A DNA stretch of 64,000 nucleotides, from the NCBI RefSeq assembly GCF_000499845.2, contig NC_023754.2:11820037-11884036 (forward strand), in the 5' to 3' direction. Position 1 is the first letter of the stretch. Each line of letters opens with the position of its first letter. The position numbers and the translations under genes were made by a program. The notes beneath the pieces are model-generated. The model ran no database searches. It was given only the letters and a program-made list of their open reading frames with translations, and was not told the DNA's origin. Source of the DNA: Phaseolus vulgaris (taxonomy: Eukaryota; Streptophyta; Magnoliopsida; Fabales; Fabaceae). Positions 33,541-46,043 of this stretch are shown piece by piece.

Positions 33541-35300
33541 AATTATCTTTAAAATAAATATTTTATATCAATCACGACATAAGAAAAAAATTATAATTGT
33601 TTTATATGCATCATTTTAAATTTTTTTGGTGATTTTATCAATTATCATACTCATATACTTACTTGGCATTTGATGGATTCCCTATTTCCCTTACTACTTT
33701 GAACTTGATCAATATTGAGGTTTTCTAGAGTTGCTCCAACGGTTCTTTGTGTTGTAGCTTTTGCTCTCTAATAACTTCACTATAGCACTCTTCAATCTCT
33801 ATCATAGATTTGCTTTACACACTATTTGATAAGGGGAAACAAGAAAAAAGAGTGCCTAATGCCACCTCATTTTGTAGAAGCAATGAGAAGAGATTTTTCT
33901 ACGTTTTCATAATGCAAAGTAGACTAATTTGGTTTTTGTGGGGCCTCAATGCCAATACTCTTAGTGTGTGGAGCAAGTGAATCACTGAAATTGGAAGTTT
34001 CATTGTCAAGCAAAGGAAAAAGAAAACACAAACCCTTCTGTCCCCCACCCCAAAAGAAAGATTAATAGCTCACACAAAAAATCTTATTCCACTAAGGTTG
34101 ACTGCCAAATTCACACATATGAATCACACCATTCCTTTTTTTTATTAAAGATAAAATCTTTAGAGATTTTATATTCAGAGATTTCTCTTAATTTTCTCTA
34201 ATGGTGTTTTTGATAAATGAAGAATTATAAGAGAAAAGTTTATGGAAATAAATTGGAGAACTTAAAAAGAAGATTTTCTTTTTAAATAGTGTAACAAAAT
34301 TTATTTTTATCTGGTTTCTCATTCTTTTTTAGTTAAACATTTTTCATTTTCACTTTATTCTCACATGTATTCAATCATTTCACTAGTTTCACCTATCCCT
34401 ACATTTTCCCCCTTTGTAACAAATATAACCTAATATTCTTTCTTAACTAGAGAGTAACTTGTTTGGTTAATTTTTGGTGGAAATTTTACTTATATTTTCA
34501 TAGCATAAGTCAATTCTTTAGAAGTGACTATTGTTGGAATTTAAGTTGTTTGATTTTTCTTTATTGTATTGTATGTTTAGAATGTGTCAACAACTTGGTT
34601 AATGAGAAATATGATAGATGAGATGAGAGATGAAAACATGCACATATATGTAAGGAAACTAGAATAAATGTAATTTTTGAAGTATATTTTCCATGCTATT
34701 TTTTATATTTATTTATTTATGTGGTTTATGCCTTTCTTTATTATTTTATTAATTAAACATTTTTTTATTTCTTTAGCTTTTCATCTATATATTATCCTTC
34801 TAATTATTTAATTTTTATTGTGAAATTCGGAATAAAATTGGCTTTCTTTCATCTTTGTGTTTCTTCAATAATTTTTTATTAAGTCAATTGATATAGTACA
34901 TCAGAATTAAATAATGTAAAAAAAAAAATAGAAAACAGAATAAATCTTTAACGTGTTCAAATTATCTAATGGTATTCATACTCAATTGGTGGTACACCAA
35001 TATATCCTTGCACATAATTATTTCATAGCAGTAAAAGCAAAAACAGAATCAATAGAAGAAAAAGGGTGGCATCCAACTAACCCATTACGTCATCATCATT
35101 TTCCCAATTCATTTTCATGCTTTGATCCTTCATTTCTTTCACCTACTACCACAACATCATCCTTAACTCTCCTTTCCATGTCCATCAAACACAACACACT
35201 TCATTACACCTTAACTGTTTCTTTCTCTCACACTTTGCTTTCTTGTTTCTGTCTGAATTGTTGGATTCATGTGACAAACATCTTCACCCTACAAGAACAT
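33541..35300. other. intergenic region upstream of the C2 gene
   Basis: No domain was recognised. An open frame at 34953-35324 is compositionally biased and is more likely leader or promoter sequence of the C2 gene than a coding exon. Confidence 0.45.
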
Positions 35301-35607
35301 CATCATCATCCAGTGTATATTTAGAACCAGGTTTTAACAAGTCTCTATTGTTACTCATTCAACTAGGTTACAAAACTCTGTTCTAGTTCTGTTTAACCCT
35401 TTTGGAAGCTTGTTATTGTAATGAAATAGGTGTTTTGAATTTTGAAAACTCATTCGAAAGAGTAGTGGGAAATTGGATTAAGTACCCTTGTTGTAGGATC
35501 ATTGATGAACTAGAATATCTATCTGAACTCTGCTTGTGTTATAGTTCCTTGTTCTTGGGCCTTTTTTCTGGCAAGTTATAGAACAAGTTTGGTAACAGCA
35601 GGTTAGA

Positions 35608-36972
35608 ATGAATTCATTCGATCAGAGTCATCAAACTACCAGCTTCAGGTACAATCCAAACTCGAACACAATGAATCATGCAGATGATGATGCTGAGTTC
35701 TCTGGGATTCTTGATATCTATGTTCATCATGCTAGGAACATACATAACATATGCATCTATGATAATCAGGATGTGTATGCCAAGTTCTCTCTTACGTACA
35801 ACCCTGATGACACTCTCTCCACTAGAATCATAAATGGAGGTGGAAAAAACCCAATATTCAATGAAAACTTGAGGATGAAGATTACCCAGATGGATGCTGT
35901 TCTCAAGTGTGAGATTTGGATGTTTAGCAGGTCAAGAAATCATTTGGAAGACCAGCTTTTGGGATTTGCTTTGGTCCAAATTTCACAGGTTGTTGGCAAA
36001 GGAAAGGTGACTGAAGATTATAGCCTTTCCTCCACTGATCTTTTCCATTGTCCTGCTGGAACTGTCCAATTAACAGTGTCTTTGGACACATATTTTCCAA
36101 CCAGTTCCACGGTGAGTTCCATATCACAATCAGCTACTAATTCATCCATATCCTCAGAAGTTGTCTTGCTTGATCCAAAAATCTCTGAAGATATTGCAGA
36201 CCCAGTTGAGTATTCTAGAATTGAATTTCCTGATGTTGGTGTTATGAAGGAAAACCAGAAATTGGTTTCTGAGTACTTCAATTGGGAATCTTATGGTTCT
36301 TCTGCTTCAAGGCCTAATTCAGTAGGATTTCTACCATTTCTTCAACTTGTCGATTCTCCTCAAGGTGATGATTATGAAATGACTGTGACAGCTCCAGATG
36401 AGAATCATGAGTCCACTTCACCAAATGAGAGCATTCTGAATTCTGTGCTCCCAAGCTCTACTACTACAAGCTTAAGTGATGATAGAAACTCGGCTGATTC
36501 AGTTGAGGACAAGAGTAATTTGAGGGGTGAGTCAACAAATTCTTTCCATGTTTCAGTCACGGTTGAAGGTTATCAGAACTCTGGTGCTAGTCCAGATACC
36601 CCAACTTCCAAGAAAGAAAGTGGAGCCAGAGATGATAAGGAATCAAACTTCACACCACGCAAGGAGAAGGAGATCAATAGTGATAGGAATACAAAAGCAG
36701 CAAGATTTGGTCAAGTTTTTTCTGCTCCACTACAGAACATCAATATGGAGGCTGAGCAATCAGCTATGCAACAGCAAATAGTTGACATTTATATGAGAAG
36801 CATGCAACAATTCACAGAGTCTTTGGCAAAAATGAAGCTCCCAATGGACCTTGATAAACCTGAGAGTGAAGGCCATGGTGACGTGATTCAAAATCATAAC
36901 AACAGCAAGTTAGAAATAGATAAGAAAATGGATGGATCACGTGTATTTTACGGTAGCCGAGCCTTTTTCTAG
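35608..36972 (+). CDS. C2-domain protein (calcium-dependent lipid-binding type)
   Basis: This is a single 454-codon exon. Residues about 31-160 form a C2 domain: FSGILDIYVHHARNI, then QDVYAKFSL, KNPIFNENLRMKI, CEIWMFSR, EDQLLGFALVQIS and GTVQLTVSL. C2 domains bind membranes, often through calcium held by aspartates in three loops. Here D52 and D55 (loop 1) and D115 (loop 3) remain, but the first loop-3 aspartates are replaced by S/R, so calcium binding may be weak. The middle (about 165-370) is Ser/Thr/Glu-rich and probably disordered. A conserved-looking helix near 385-420 (QSAMQQQIVDIYMRSMQQFT) follows. There is no signal peptide or membrane segment. The ATG at 35608 follows an in-frame stop upstream. 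A GTAAGT at 37003 suggests an intron in the 3' untranslated region. Confidence 0.88.
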   Translation: MNSFDQSHQTTSFRYNPNSNTMNHADDDAEFSGILDIYVHHARNIHNICIYDNQDVYAKFSLTYNPDDTLSTRIINGGGKNPIFNENLRMKITQMDAVLKCEIWMFSRSRNHLEDQLLGFALVQISQVVGKGKVTEDYSLSSTDLFHCPAGTVQLTVSLDTYFPTSSTVSSISQSATNSSISSEVVLLDPKISEDIADPVEYSRIEFPDVGVMKENQKLVSEYFNWESYGSSASRPNSVGFLPFLQLVDSPQGDDYEMTVTAPDENHESTSPNESILNSVLPSSTTTSLSDDRNSADSVEDKSNLRGESTNSFHVSVTVEGYQNSGASPDTPTSKKESGARDDKESNFTPRKEKEINSDRNTKAARFGQVFSAPLQNINMEAEQSAMQQQIVDIYMRSMQQFTESLAKMKLPMDLDKPESEGHGDVIQNHNNSKLEIDKKMDGSRVFYGSRAFF

Positions 36973-38880
36973 TTATACCTTGATGCAACGTATGATTGAC
37001 AGGTAAGTATGCCCTTTAAGCATATAATCACAGATTTGATCCCCAAGAGAGCTCAATTCCTGAATAGACTTCAGTATCTTAGTAGATTAGTTTCTGGTTT
37101 TGACACACCAAATTCACAGAAGAACTTATATCTTGATGCTACATCCACATGAATAGTTTAGTTTATTGTACCATGAGCTAATCCTGTGTTATTTCAACAC
37201 TTCTTTACATTCTTCTATATCAGTGAATCCTATGTATTTCTTTCTCTGTAATGTATTCAAAGGAATGCTTTTTGTCAATTTCCTGTGCCATTGAAATCGT
37301 GCAGAATCTTAACTATGTAGTAAAAATTAGCAATTCATTCTGTGATGATAACAGTGGTAAATTGTGTAGGTGAAGTGAATGACAAGAAATCTTCTCTTGT
37401 CTTAACTAATAATGGTTTAGAGTTGAAACTAAGTTCATCATTTTATTGCTTCATGCATAATTAACACTTAGAGTGAATTGAAAGACTTTGATAAGATTGG
37501 AAAACATTAGCTCAAAGTGGCTTAGTTGAGGCCAGACCGAATATGACTGGTTTTTCCCAAAAAGAAAAATATACATCAGTGGCTGATATTAATTAGAACT
37601 AAATTGACACGCATGCATGCTATTCGACATGTCTCAATCTCCTTTCTGTTATGAGGCTGGCATCACCATGTTCAAGTCAATATATCTAGCTACAATAATC
37701 TTACCTACTTTTTGAAAGTTTTGTTGGATGCATTAGAGAGAACAGTTGGGAAGGGTTTGATGTTTTATTTTGCAATGATTGGTAGAGAAAACCTGGTAGT
37801 AACCCTTAACCAATCTCATAAAGCTACCTGTTATTAAACTTTTTTTTTTTAGAATTGAACAAATTTAAGTGTTATACTATCGACAACCTCAGATATGGGT
37901 CCCAAGTGATTGAGAAATTAGAGCCGAAATTTGAATATTACATTAGTTCTGGTTGGTGGTGGTGGGGGCAATTTACGACAATTTTGTCAACATAATATGC
38001 AAAACCGAAAGGTATGAAAGAAATGCATTTGAGGAAAGGATGACAAGAAAAACAAACAAATATGAAGAATCCCAAGAGTAAGTATAGACAAGTTTCTGGT
38101 TAAAAGTATTCTATAACAGAAAAAATACCAAAAATTAAAATTGAATGGATTTTATATGTAATAAAATTAACTTTATATATACTATTACTTGATGTATATC
38201 AGACGATGAGTCTCTTACTACCTGTTGTATCAGAAACATGGGTAGTCTGTTACTATCTTTGCCTATATATTCCTCTGTTTTGTGTATTACATTAAGAACT
38301 TTGGTTCAAAGCAATAATACTTTATTTCTTCCTTTTCTATCTCTCTCTGCTTCTCTGAAATCCTTGATATACAAATTATTTTTTTCATAGGGAAAGCTAT
38401 GATGTGTAAAAGTACACCATAAGTCTTTATTGAAAGAGAAAAGAAATAATAAAGAAGATTTTGTGGGGACCAATACTGATCAAAAATATAAAATTACACA
38501 ATATTGAATGAACCACATGTTAGTCCTATTCCTAGAGAAATCATAACCTATAAAATTTGGCACATCACTCCACTAAATATAATTTGCTAGTTTGTCTGTA
38601 AAAGTATTTTTCTTCTCTATAAATATAAGAGCAACAAAACATTAAAGAAAAGAAAACAATAAGACATTTACGCATCTAGCACGAAACTTTCAAGAAAAAA
38701 ATAGTGATTGTTGAAAGCTAGGATGACTAGTTGACCGTCACTATTTCTAAAAGTGATAAGTGTAATAATTCAGTACTATTTCATGAAAAAAAACATTTTA
38801 ATTGTTAATAGAGTTAAAATTCAATCTCTAATTTAGAAATTTGAATTATAAAACGAATAAGAATGATTTATTTATAAGCT
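36973..38880. other. 3' region of the C2 gene and intergenic sequence
   Basis: The first few hundred bases are probably the C2 gene's 3' untranslated region, split by an intron starting at GTAAGT (37003). Beyond about 37400 no gene or repeat was identified. Confidence 0.45.
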
Positions 38881-38884
38881 TGTG

Positions 38885-39925
38885 CTAATTTAAGGAATTT
38901 AAGGGAAGATGGAGATGAAAGGACTAAAGAAGAATGAACTAGTTAAAGACAAGATGAAAAAATAGTTAGAACACTGAAAGCTCACTCAAGCAAAATCACT
39001 CTAGAGAAACTTACTCAAGACTCGCTTAAGCAAGTTCACTCCAATGAAATTGATTTTTTTCTCGTGAAACTCACTTAAGAAAACAATATTTCTCTTGAGC
39101 GAGTTGTCACTTAACCCAAACCCAAATAGGTTAAATAAAAGGTGTGAGGCAAAACCCTATGCATTATTGTGAGGATAATCAGAGATAGAAAATCTTGGAG
39201 GAGACAACCATCAAGGAGAAACAACTTGGATCTTCTTTTCTTGCTTTCCATGCTTGTACTAGGCAATATGAGTGGTCATGTCTTCCCTCTGAGATTGAGA
39301 GTAATCTATTCAAACTCTTATATATTAAGGTGATATTTATTTATAATATTTTGTTCTTGATTGATGATTGGTATTATCATTTTATTCTTCAAGTTTGAAT
39401 CTTTATTCATAATTTTAGATCTTTAGATTTGACCAAAAAATACTTCTAAGCATCTGACCTAAATGATAATGTTTAACATATTTGAATGCTAGGATTAGAT
39501 TTGAAATGTTAATTGCTTTATAACATTTGTTCGTAATGTCAAGAAGTTTTTATAACTATTCGAGGAATCGAGTTTAGGAGACATTCTTAATAATTTTGTA
39601 TGTGAGGAATTGATATGATTGATTTTTATATATGCATCAATGTCAATCAAGATGGAATGTTATATGTTTTTATTCATTTAAAATATAGATGAAAGAGAAG
39701 GATTAATCCCAATCCCAATTTTCCAATTTAATCATCTAAATAATTTACTTTGTTTATATATTTAAATTCTTACAAATCCATGATCAAACAACCTTTTAAA
39801 CAAACTTTTACACATCTTTTATTATTTAGTGAATATTATACTTGAGATTTTAGAACTGTTCCTTGTGGTTCGATATCCGTCCTTAGGGACAATTTATTAC
39901 TTCTGACTCGGTACACTTGTCAAAA
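38885..39925 (+). repeat. probable gypsy-type LTR remnant
   Basis: The left part carries a string of (A)CTCACT(C/T)AAG units (38975-39110), as in legume Ty3/gypsy LTRs. The right part has CCTTGTGGTTCGATATCCGT and GGTACACTTG (39857-39920), a common closing motif of such LTRs. Boundaries and target duplication could not be set. Confidence 0.5.
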
Positions 39926-40134
39926 ATAGTCATCACAAAGCCAAAATAATAGCAATAATTTCAACATGTATAATGGTTCCTATCCAATGTAAGATGCAAA
40001 ACCACCTAAGAAGTTTTGATTGATGCAAAACCACCTAAGAAGTTGTCATTGTAGTCGTTGAATCCATAAGCAACAGGACCCTGATTCCTTCTAGAAATAA
40101 TCAACAATCATACATTTATGCAGTGGGCAATGAG

Positions 40135-43024
40135 TTATGAAGCATAGACACAAATACAAACACATATACAACACGGAAATGATCATGAAGTTACAATTAA
40201 AGTTAAAATTATAGGACACAGGACATGACTATATATATATATATTAAATATACTAATATACTTTGTAATCTCAAAAAAATAAGAGAAACATTTTAAAAAA
40301 ATTTAACAAAAGATAAAATTATGTAAACCATAATGTTTGAGTTTTACATTGGTTCATCCTCATTGAAAAATACAACTTATAATTCTAGTTCATCAAGAGA
40401 TAAGCTAGAAATCTCAAGAATTCCATTGTCATCAAATGAAAAGTCACCTCCTGCAATATTTCACAATTTAGTTTCCTCTTGTTTGTATTTTGAGGACTTT
40501 CTTGAGAGAAGATGATGATTACTATGGACAAATATTTGATCATCCACCCTTTTAAGTGTCATCTTATTTCTTTCCAAAGAATGTATTAAAAGAGTACGCA
40601 CGCCAATTTCTTTCACAACAAGAAGAAGAACATGGTTGTCCAAAGAGTTTAAGAGTTATTTTCTGAAGTATTGATGGATGAGCTCCATGAACAATCCATC
40701 ATGATTTTGCATCCATTTTACCTCTATCCTTTAAAGAGTCAACATCGATAAAATCTTGTCTTCCATTTGAAAAATTTGCAAACTCTATAATTACCTACCT
40801 CCTTACATATGCATCATCAAAGTACCTCTTAAAACACTTCTTCCTTTCATGAGTAATTTCCACATCTTGATGTGTGGCACGTCTTTGTGAATATTCATTT
40901 AAGTATTCATGGCTTTATCTATAACATTAAAAATATATAACATAAATTAATATAATATTATAAATTTGTGATATTATAAATAATATGTACATAACAAAAT
41001 GTAATTATAAAATAATTTAACTATATAATGTATTACCTTGGATTTAAAGAATAAGCAAGAAAATGAAGAGATATGCTACTCTTAGTCCAACGATCAATTA
41101 ATATTGACTTTACTACCTTGAAAAAGGATGAATAATCAACTTTTCTCTTTCTTTCATGTTGGTATATGACCTTTCTCACATTTTCTACCATTGAATCACA
41201 CATTTCATATACTAAGTCAAGAGTAGCCATATCTATATTTTTTTTTCTAAGAACATGTAAAAGCAAATATATGATCAACCTTCATCTACCAATTATCAGT
41301 CAACAAAGTTTCTTTCACAAATTATGCATTATCCACATTATCTTCTTTGTAAGAAAACCATTCATCACTAATAACCATATCTTGGAATCATTTTTAAACT
41401 TTCTAAACCTTTTTACAATGACTATGGTTGAAGCAAATCTTGTTGGAGCAACAGAAAGTAACTTCAATGAATTGAATTTATTGAATATTGAATATCTCAT
41501 AAAGTACTCCATAATAAAGTTTTTAATAAATGTAGCATCAATAAAAAATGTGTAAGAAGATCCAATAACATTGTTGATAAATATCATTATTTCTTTTAGT
41601 ATTTTTTATTGCACACATTTTTTAATGCAATATTCAAAGTGTGCACTACACAAGGAATCCAATAAATTGAAGGAAATTCTGATTCTATGAGCATACTCGT
41701 TGCCTTACATACAATTGCATTATCAATTATAATTTGTACTACATTTTTGGGCCCAACCTCCATAATTGCATCTATAATGGGTTTGGCAATGAAATCTTTG
41801 TTCTACATCTCACCAAATCCCTCTATTGACTTCAAAAACATTAGTCCACTCTCAATGATAACTATAACATTTATAAGTGGTCTTCTTTGAGGATCACTCC
41901 ACCCATCAATAAAAATTGTGACACCTTTATGATTTCATGAGTTTCTTATAGGCTGCAGAAGGTTTTCTACATGACTTATTTCTTTTGAAAGTAAAAGACC
42001 TCTGAATTTATTATAAGTTGATGGTACATATGCACTAAGATTAGAAGTATTAGCTGGATAAGAAAATGCCCTTCTATAATAAGGACTTCTTGATAAATGA
42101 AATGATAGTTCTGAAGAATAAAACATCCTTGAAATTTCACAGTCAAGAGTATCTCTTGCTTGAATATTGAAAGAATATTGTAAAGACCTTTGAGTTTTGG
42201 CTTAACACTATCATTTTTCCGATTTCCTTCATCAGATACAAGAGGTAGAAGGACATTTTATTTATTTGAATTTTCCATTTTCAAAGTTGCTTCATTGTCT
42301 AATTTTTTTAACTCAATAAGTTTTGACAGGGTGCAAAGTTTCAGATTGCATTAAATCACCGTCGTTTGCAAAATGGGTGGTATGGTTTTGCAATAAATTG
42401 AATTATTTTGCAATTTCAATTCAATGATAGTGTATTGTTTGTATTTGAATAAAAAAAATTATTTTAAAATTTCACTTACCTTCTGCTTTTATTTTTTATC
42501 CTTAGAAATTGTTTTCTCTCAAACTTACATTGTGCTCCTGCTTTCTTGCTTTTGCTCACCACTTCTTTTCCTTCTTTCGCCTTTAAATTGTTTCTTTGCT
42601 TTCCTTATTTGTTTTTTGCAAGCCAACACAACATGGTTTTCTTCGCTGCAACTCAACAATACAATGCTTACGGTGATGCAACTCAACACAATAAATATTT
42701 TTTCTTTCTTTTTTTCTTCCCTTTTATGTGATTTATATGTAATTTATAAAGTGTATATGCACTTGATCTTCCTCCAAATACGGGGTGTTAAGATTATGAA
42801 TATATTATTTGTTCCTTTTTTTTTTAATTAGTTTGGATGATTTTTGTGTTCAATGTGTTCAGGAGGTGAATTGTGTTATCTCCGGCATGTCCAAGAATAA
42901 GGTCGTATCTGTCCCACATAGGTGTATCCGACACCGCATTGCTCACGCATTCGTTGTGTGTTTGTGTTCGTGATGTGTCAGAAACATGAAAATAGAGCCT
43001 TCATGATGTGTCAGAGCTTCATAA
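40135..43024 (-). mobile_element. hAT transposon, inactivated but with recognisable ends
   Basis: The left end begins TTATGAAGCATAGACAC (40135) and the right end closes GTGTCAGAGCTTCATAA (43024), which are inverted matches. Subterminal sequence is rich in GACAC/GTGTC (40140-40230 and 42890-43020). Between them lies a reverse-strand hAT transposase relic. The same termini mark the short elements at 3168-3591, 5968-6360 and 49773-50209. No 8-bp duplication is evident at the ends I chose, so they may be slightly off. Confidence 0.7.
40400..42310 (-). pseudogene. hAT transposase (DUF659 and hAT dimerisation regions)
   Basis: Read in reverse: SKLIELKKLDNEATL (about 42300), CEISRMFYSSELSFHLSRSP, YVPSTYNKFRGLLLSKE and VENLLQPIRNS. 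The DUF659 block GVTIFIDGWSDPQRRPLINV follows (about 41910), then EVGPKNVVQIIIDNA (about 41750), IYWIPCVVHTLNIALKN, FNKFNSLKLLSVAPTRFAST (about 41450), MATLDLVYEMCDSM, ILIDRWTKSSISLHFLAYSLNPR (about 41040) and the dimerisation-region piece QPCSSSCCERNWR (about 40630). The order and motifs are those of plant hAT transposases. Frameshifts and stops occur throughout, and the N-terminal BED zinc finger is missing or unreadable. Confidence 0.88.
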
Positions 43025-43389
43025 TTAATAACATACAAAAATGCTTCTTTATTCACTAATGCAAAAGCGTTAGGTCTTTGTCTTTGAAAGCTAAAACTTT
43101 TTTAGTGATGCAATTTAGTATGTGTAAAATGAATTAAATTTTTTTTTTTGGATAAAAGCATGTAAATTGGAGTTGACGTCATTAGACAAGACCAACACGT
43201 TAGTTATTAAAGTATCAAGGTACCAAACCCGTGTCGAATTTACATTTTCAAATATGCTTGAGTATGACTAGTCACAAGGAGGAAGGTTTATAAACTTTAA
43301 TTGGTCTATCATTTGTGAAAATAAGAGCCATGAGTAGTTTTGGCTAAGGAGGAATTAGAGTGAAAAAGTACTACTTTTTTTAGATAACA
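43025..43389. other. short non-coding stretch
   Basis: No recognisable feature. It may include the 3' tail of the adjacent reverse-strand LINE relic. Confidence 0.35.
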
Positions 43390-44460
43390 ACGACTTTGTT
43401 GAGATTGCAAATGTAAATTAATCCAAGACCTCCTTCCTTAAAAAGTTTGTAAATCTTTTACCAAGTGATTGTGAGGCCAAACCAAACCACATAAATTTGT
43501 GAATTCAAGTCTCCATTTTTTTTTATTAAGGTGGTAGGCAAATATATACTTGCAAGTTGTAAAGAGCCATACCTAAGATGATAGAGTTCTTCAATTGGAA
43601 TTTTTCATTTATAGATAAGAGTTTTCCTTGCTAAAAAAGTGAGTATGTTTATAATGCGATCAACAATATGTCATTATGAAAACCCCAAATAGACCATATG
43701 CGGTTCAAACTAGTTTGGGAAAGGGAACTAGAGTAGAAACCTGGCATAATCAAACCTTTCTCAAAAAAGTGAGAAACAAATTTGGTGATGTCTTGATCTA
43801 AAATATCCAAACCCGGTCCACCCACGTCTTAACACACGACTTCATCAAACATCTTGTTGGTCAACTTCATCGACACCTCATGTATAGAAATAACTTTGCT
43901 AATAAGATTATTATCCTTATCGTCGTTATCTGATGCATGTAAGGAACTATAATAATTTATAACATGGGACTCCAATACAAAAGGAGAGGAAGACAAGTTA
44001 TCCCAATCATTTGAAGATTCATCATGCTATAATAGTTATGTTGTATTTGACAACATTATGTAAAAAATCTAGTATTTTTATCACTATAAGAAAACCATTG
44101 TATCTTGATTTTTCTTTCTAATGCTTTTCTTCTAGCGTAAACTCTTCATTAATAATTAAACTAACTTCCATTTTTTTATTTTTGAGATTGTTGGCAACCT
44201 CCGGAGAACATGTTTGAATTTGATTTTGAAGATTCTTAAGATTGTAAACAACTTTGGGGACTCATGAATGTTGCTGAAAATGACTTTGTTCAAAATCTTA
44301 AGAGAAGCTTTGACCATTTTGAGCAATTTTTAAGATAAACATATATAAGACAACCAGGTATAGAATCCTTTCAAGATCTTTGATAACTTGTTTGAACCCA
44401 TGGTGATCTTTCCAAATCGAAAGGAGTTTGAAGAGCCTTCTAACCTATACAGGGGAAAAG
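43390..44460 (-). pseudogene. LINE ORF2 fragment lacking the RT core
   Basis: Read in reverse: LSIWKDHHGFKQVIKD (about 44420), NLKNLQNQIQ, EEFTLEEKH-KEKSRYNGFL (about 44140), then SKVISIHEVSMKLTNKMFDE and VGGPGLDILDQDITKFVSHF (about 43850). This corresponds to the region just before LINE reverse transcriptase. The next readable block, TLIYKWKIPIEELYHLRYGS (about 43600), and KLFKEGGLGLIYICNLNK (about 43430) come from after the catalytic core. The YxDD-containing middle is absent. Stops and shifts are frequent. It runs opposite to the host genes. Confidence 0.7.
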
Positions 44461-44649
44461 GAGATAGAGACTAATAGAAGGAAGGTTGTCAAATTGTTTC
44501 TATACAAGAAATATAGTCAAAATGAAACATAAAACATACAATCAATGTTGCATAAAGTTCTTTCAGAAACATGTCAAAATGGCTCTTACCAATTATGCTA
44601 GGAGGATCAGACGTATGAATGTGAACCATATCAATGAATTCAATCCAAA

Positions 44650-44883
44650 CCGGCTTGTAAGATATCTTTGGACTCACTTATATACTACGAAATATATAGT
44701 CTGATAACAGTCCGATAGCTGGTGTTCTGATAAGTCCAACACACTCTCATTAGGATAGACTCTAAATGACATTGATACCATATTAAGCAATTTACTTTAA
44801 GCCTAACTCAACCTTATAAAATCGGCTTATAAGATGAAGTTTGCACTCACTTATATACTACGAAATGTATTTATCTCCAACAA
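44650..44883 (-). mobile_element. TRIM element, reverse strand, partial
   Basis: On the minus strand the LTR starts TGTTGGAGATAAATAC (44883) and contains GTATATAAGTGAGTGCAAAC and AAGGTTGAGTTAGGC. A primer-site-like ATGGTATCAATGTC follows (about 44785-44772), then TAGAGTCTATCCTAATGAGA. A second LTR start is visible only in part near 44700-44650. Confidence 0.75.
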
Positions 44884-45636
44884 ACATTGTGAATGTACTT
44901 ATAAAGGTTTCTTCTTTTGATATAATCAGTAGCTCCATAAATGTTAGTTATATATAAAGTGCAATTATTATCAATGATGGAGAAGGTCAACATTCGATCA
45001 CAAATAGATAGAATAAAAGGCTACATATATTTCTCACAAAATACACCAAATGTTGTAGGAATCTTATTAACATGAGAGTTATAAGTAAACAATTTCATAT
45101 TCAGAGAAAAAAAAAAAAAAACCCTAGGAAGCTTGTCATAGGATGTACACAAGGTTCCCTAATCATAATGTAAGACAAACAAGTACAATATTTTTTTATT
45201 GGAAAGATCCCAAGAACTCCTAAAAATTTATGCATATAAAAGACAAAATTTTGGATCTTCCTCGGGTATTACAGACCTTGCCTGGCCTCTAAGGGTTTTC
45301 TTGAAAGTTTATGATTTTTTTTCTTCTTTTGTGATTTGAAAATCATGTTGAGGGCAAAGACTCTCTCTTGAGCGACATTAACACTTCGTTTGGATCCAAA
45401 TAATTATTATTCATCTAGCTAGATTTACAAAGATTGTACTTATTTATATCTAGTCATTTAATTAGAATAATAACCCAAAGGTGAGGATTCATGTAAATGT
45501 TTTTTTTGCGATACACTACTAAAAATAGAGAGGAAAACCCGCTGAAATTTGTTTACTTTATTACCCTTATTTATTCATATTGAAAATGTGACTCCATTCA
45601 CATGGTCACATTAAATATTGGGAAAACCTCATGCAT
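44884..45636. other. non-coding stretch
   Basis: No gene is seen. The 14-A run near 45107-45120 could be the tail of an old retroposed copy, but no target duplication was found. Confidence 0.35.
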
Positions 45637-46043
45637 GCAAATCCTTAATTTTGTCTGCCTCAGCTATATTTTGCTCCCACATTTAGAGATTATATGAAAG
45701 TCACAATTAGCATATCATTCAATTTGATGGAGGAAGAGACAACATTGTCGAGCAAAGAAGTTTTAGCATTATCAACTGAAGTTGGAGTTGAAATCGAGAG
45801 AAGAACATGGGTCAAAGATAACATGAAGAAGTTCATTAGAGAAGAAAGGGGAGATTTTGAAACTATGTTAGCATGAGAAATCTATAACGAGGGACACGAT
45901 TCATCTGAAGATTGGTTAGAACTTTAACACATGCTAACTTTATTCATAGAAGAACTAAAAAGAATCATACGAACCTTATCATTATCCATCAAAAGATTAA
46001 AATACTAAAGTTGACAACAAGTTAAAAATAAAAATTCAATTGA
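45637..46043 (+). repeat. segmental duplication upstream of AHL, copy 1
   Basis: It matches 51265-51945 in the same orientation: TTAGAGATTATATGAAA, TTAGCATATCATTCAATTTG, TCATCTGAAGATTGGTTAGAA and TTGACAACAAGTTAAAAATA. A 60-codon frame (45694-45876), then a stop and further codons, gives a peptide including ERGDFETMLA and SSEDWL. The second copy encodes ERRDFGTILAREI, SSEDWLEDEQ and FIEELKRII. The shared protein-like sequence suggests the remnant of an exon of an unidentified gene. I do not recognise the family. Confidence 0.75.

Noticed and set aside
34953..35324. 123-codon open frame upstream of the C2 gene
   Set aside because: Low-complexity His/Ser/Thr composition, no domain, and in the expected leader or promoter region of the C2 gene.
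42424..42831. 135-codon open frame within the hAT element
   Set aside because: F/L/S-rich, in the 5' untranslated end of the transposon on the strand opposite the transposase.
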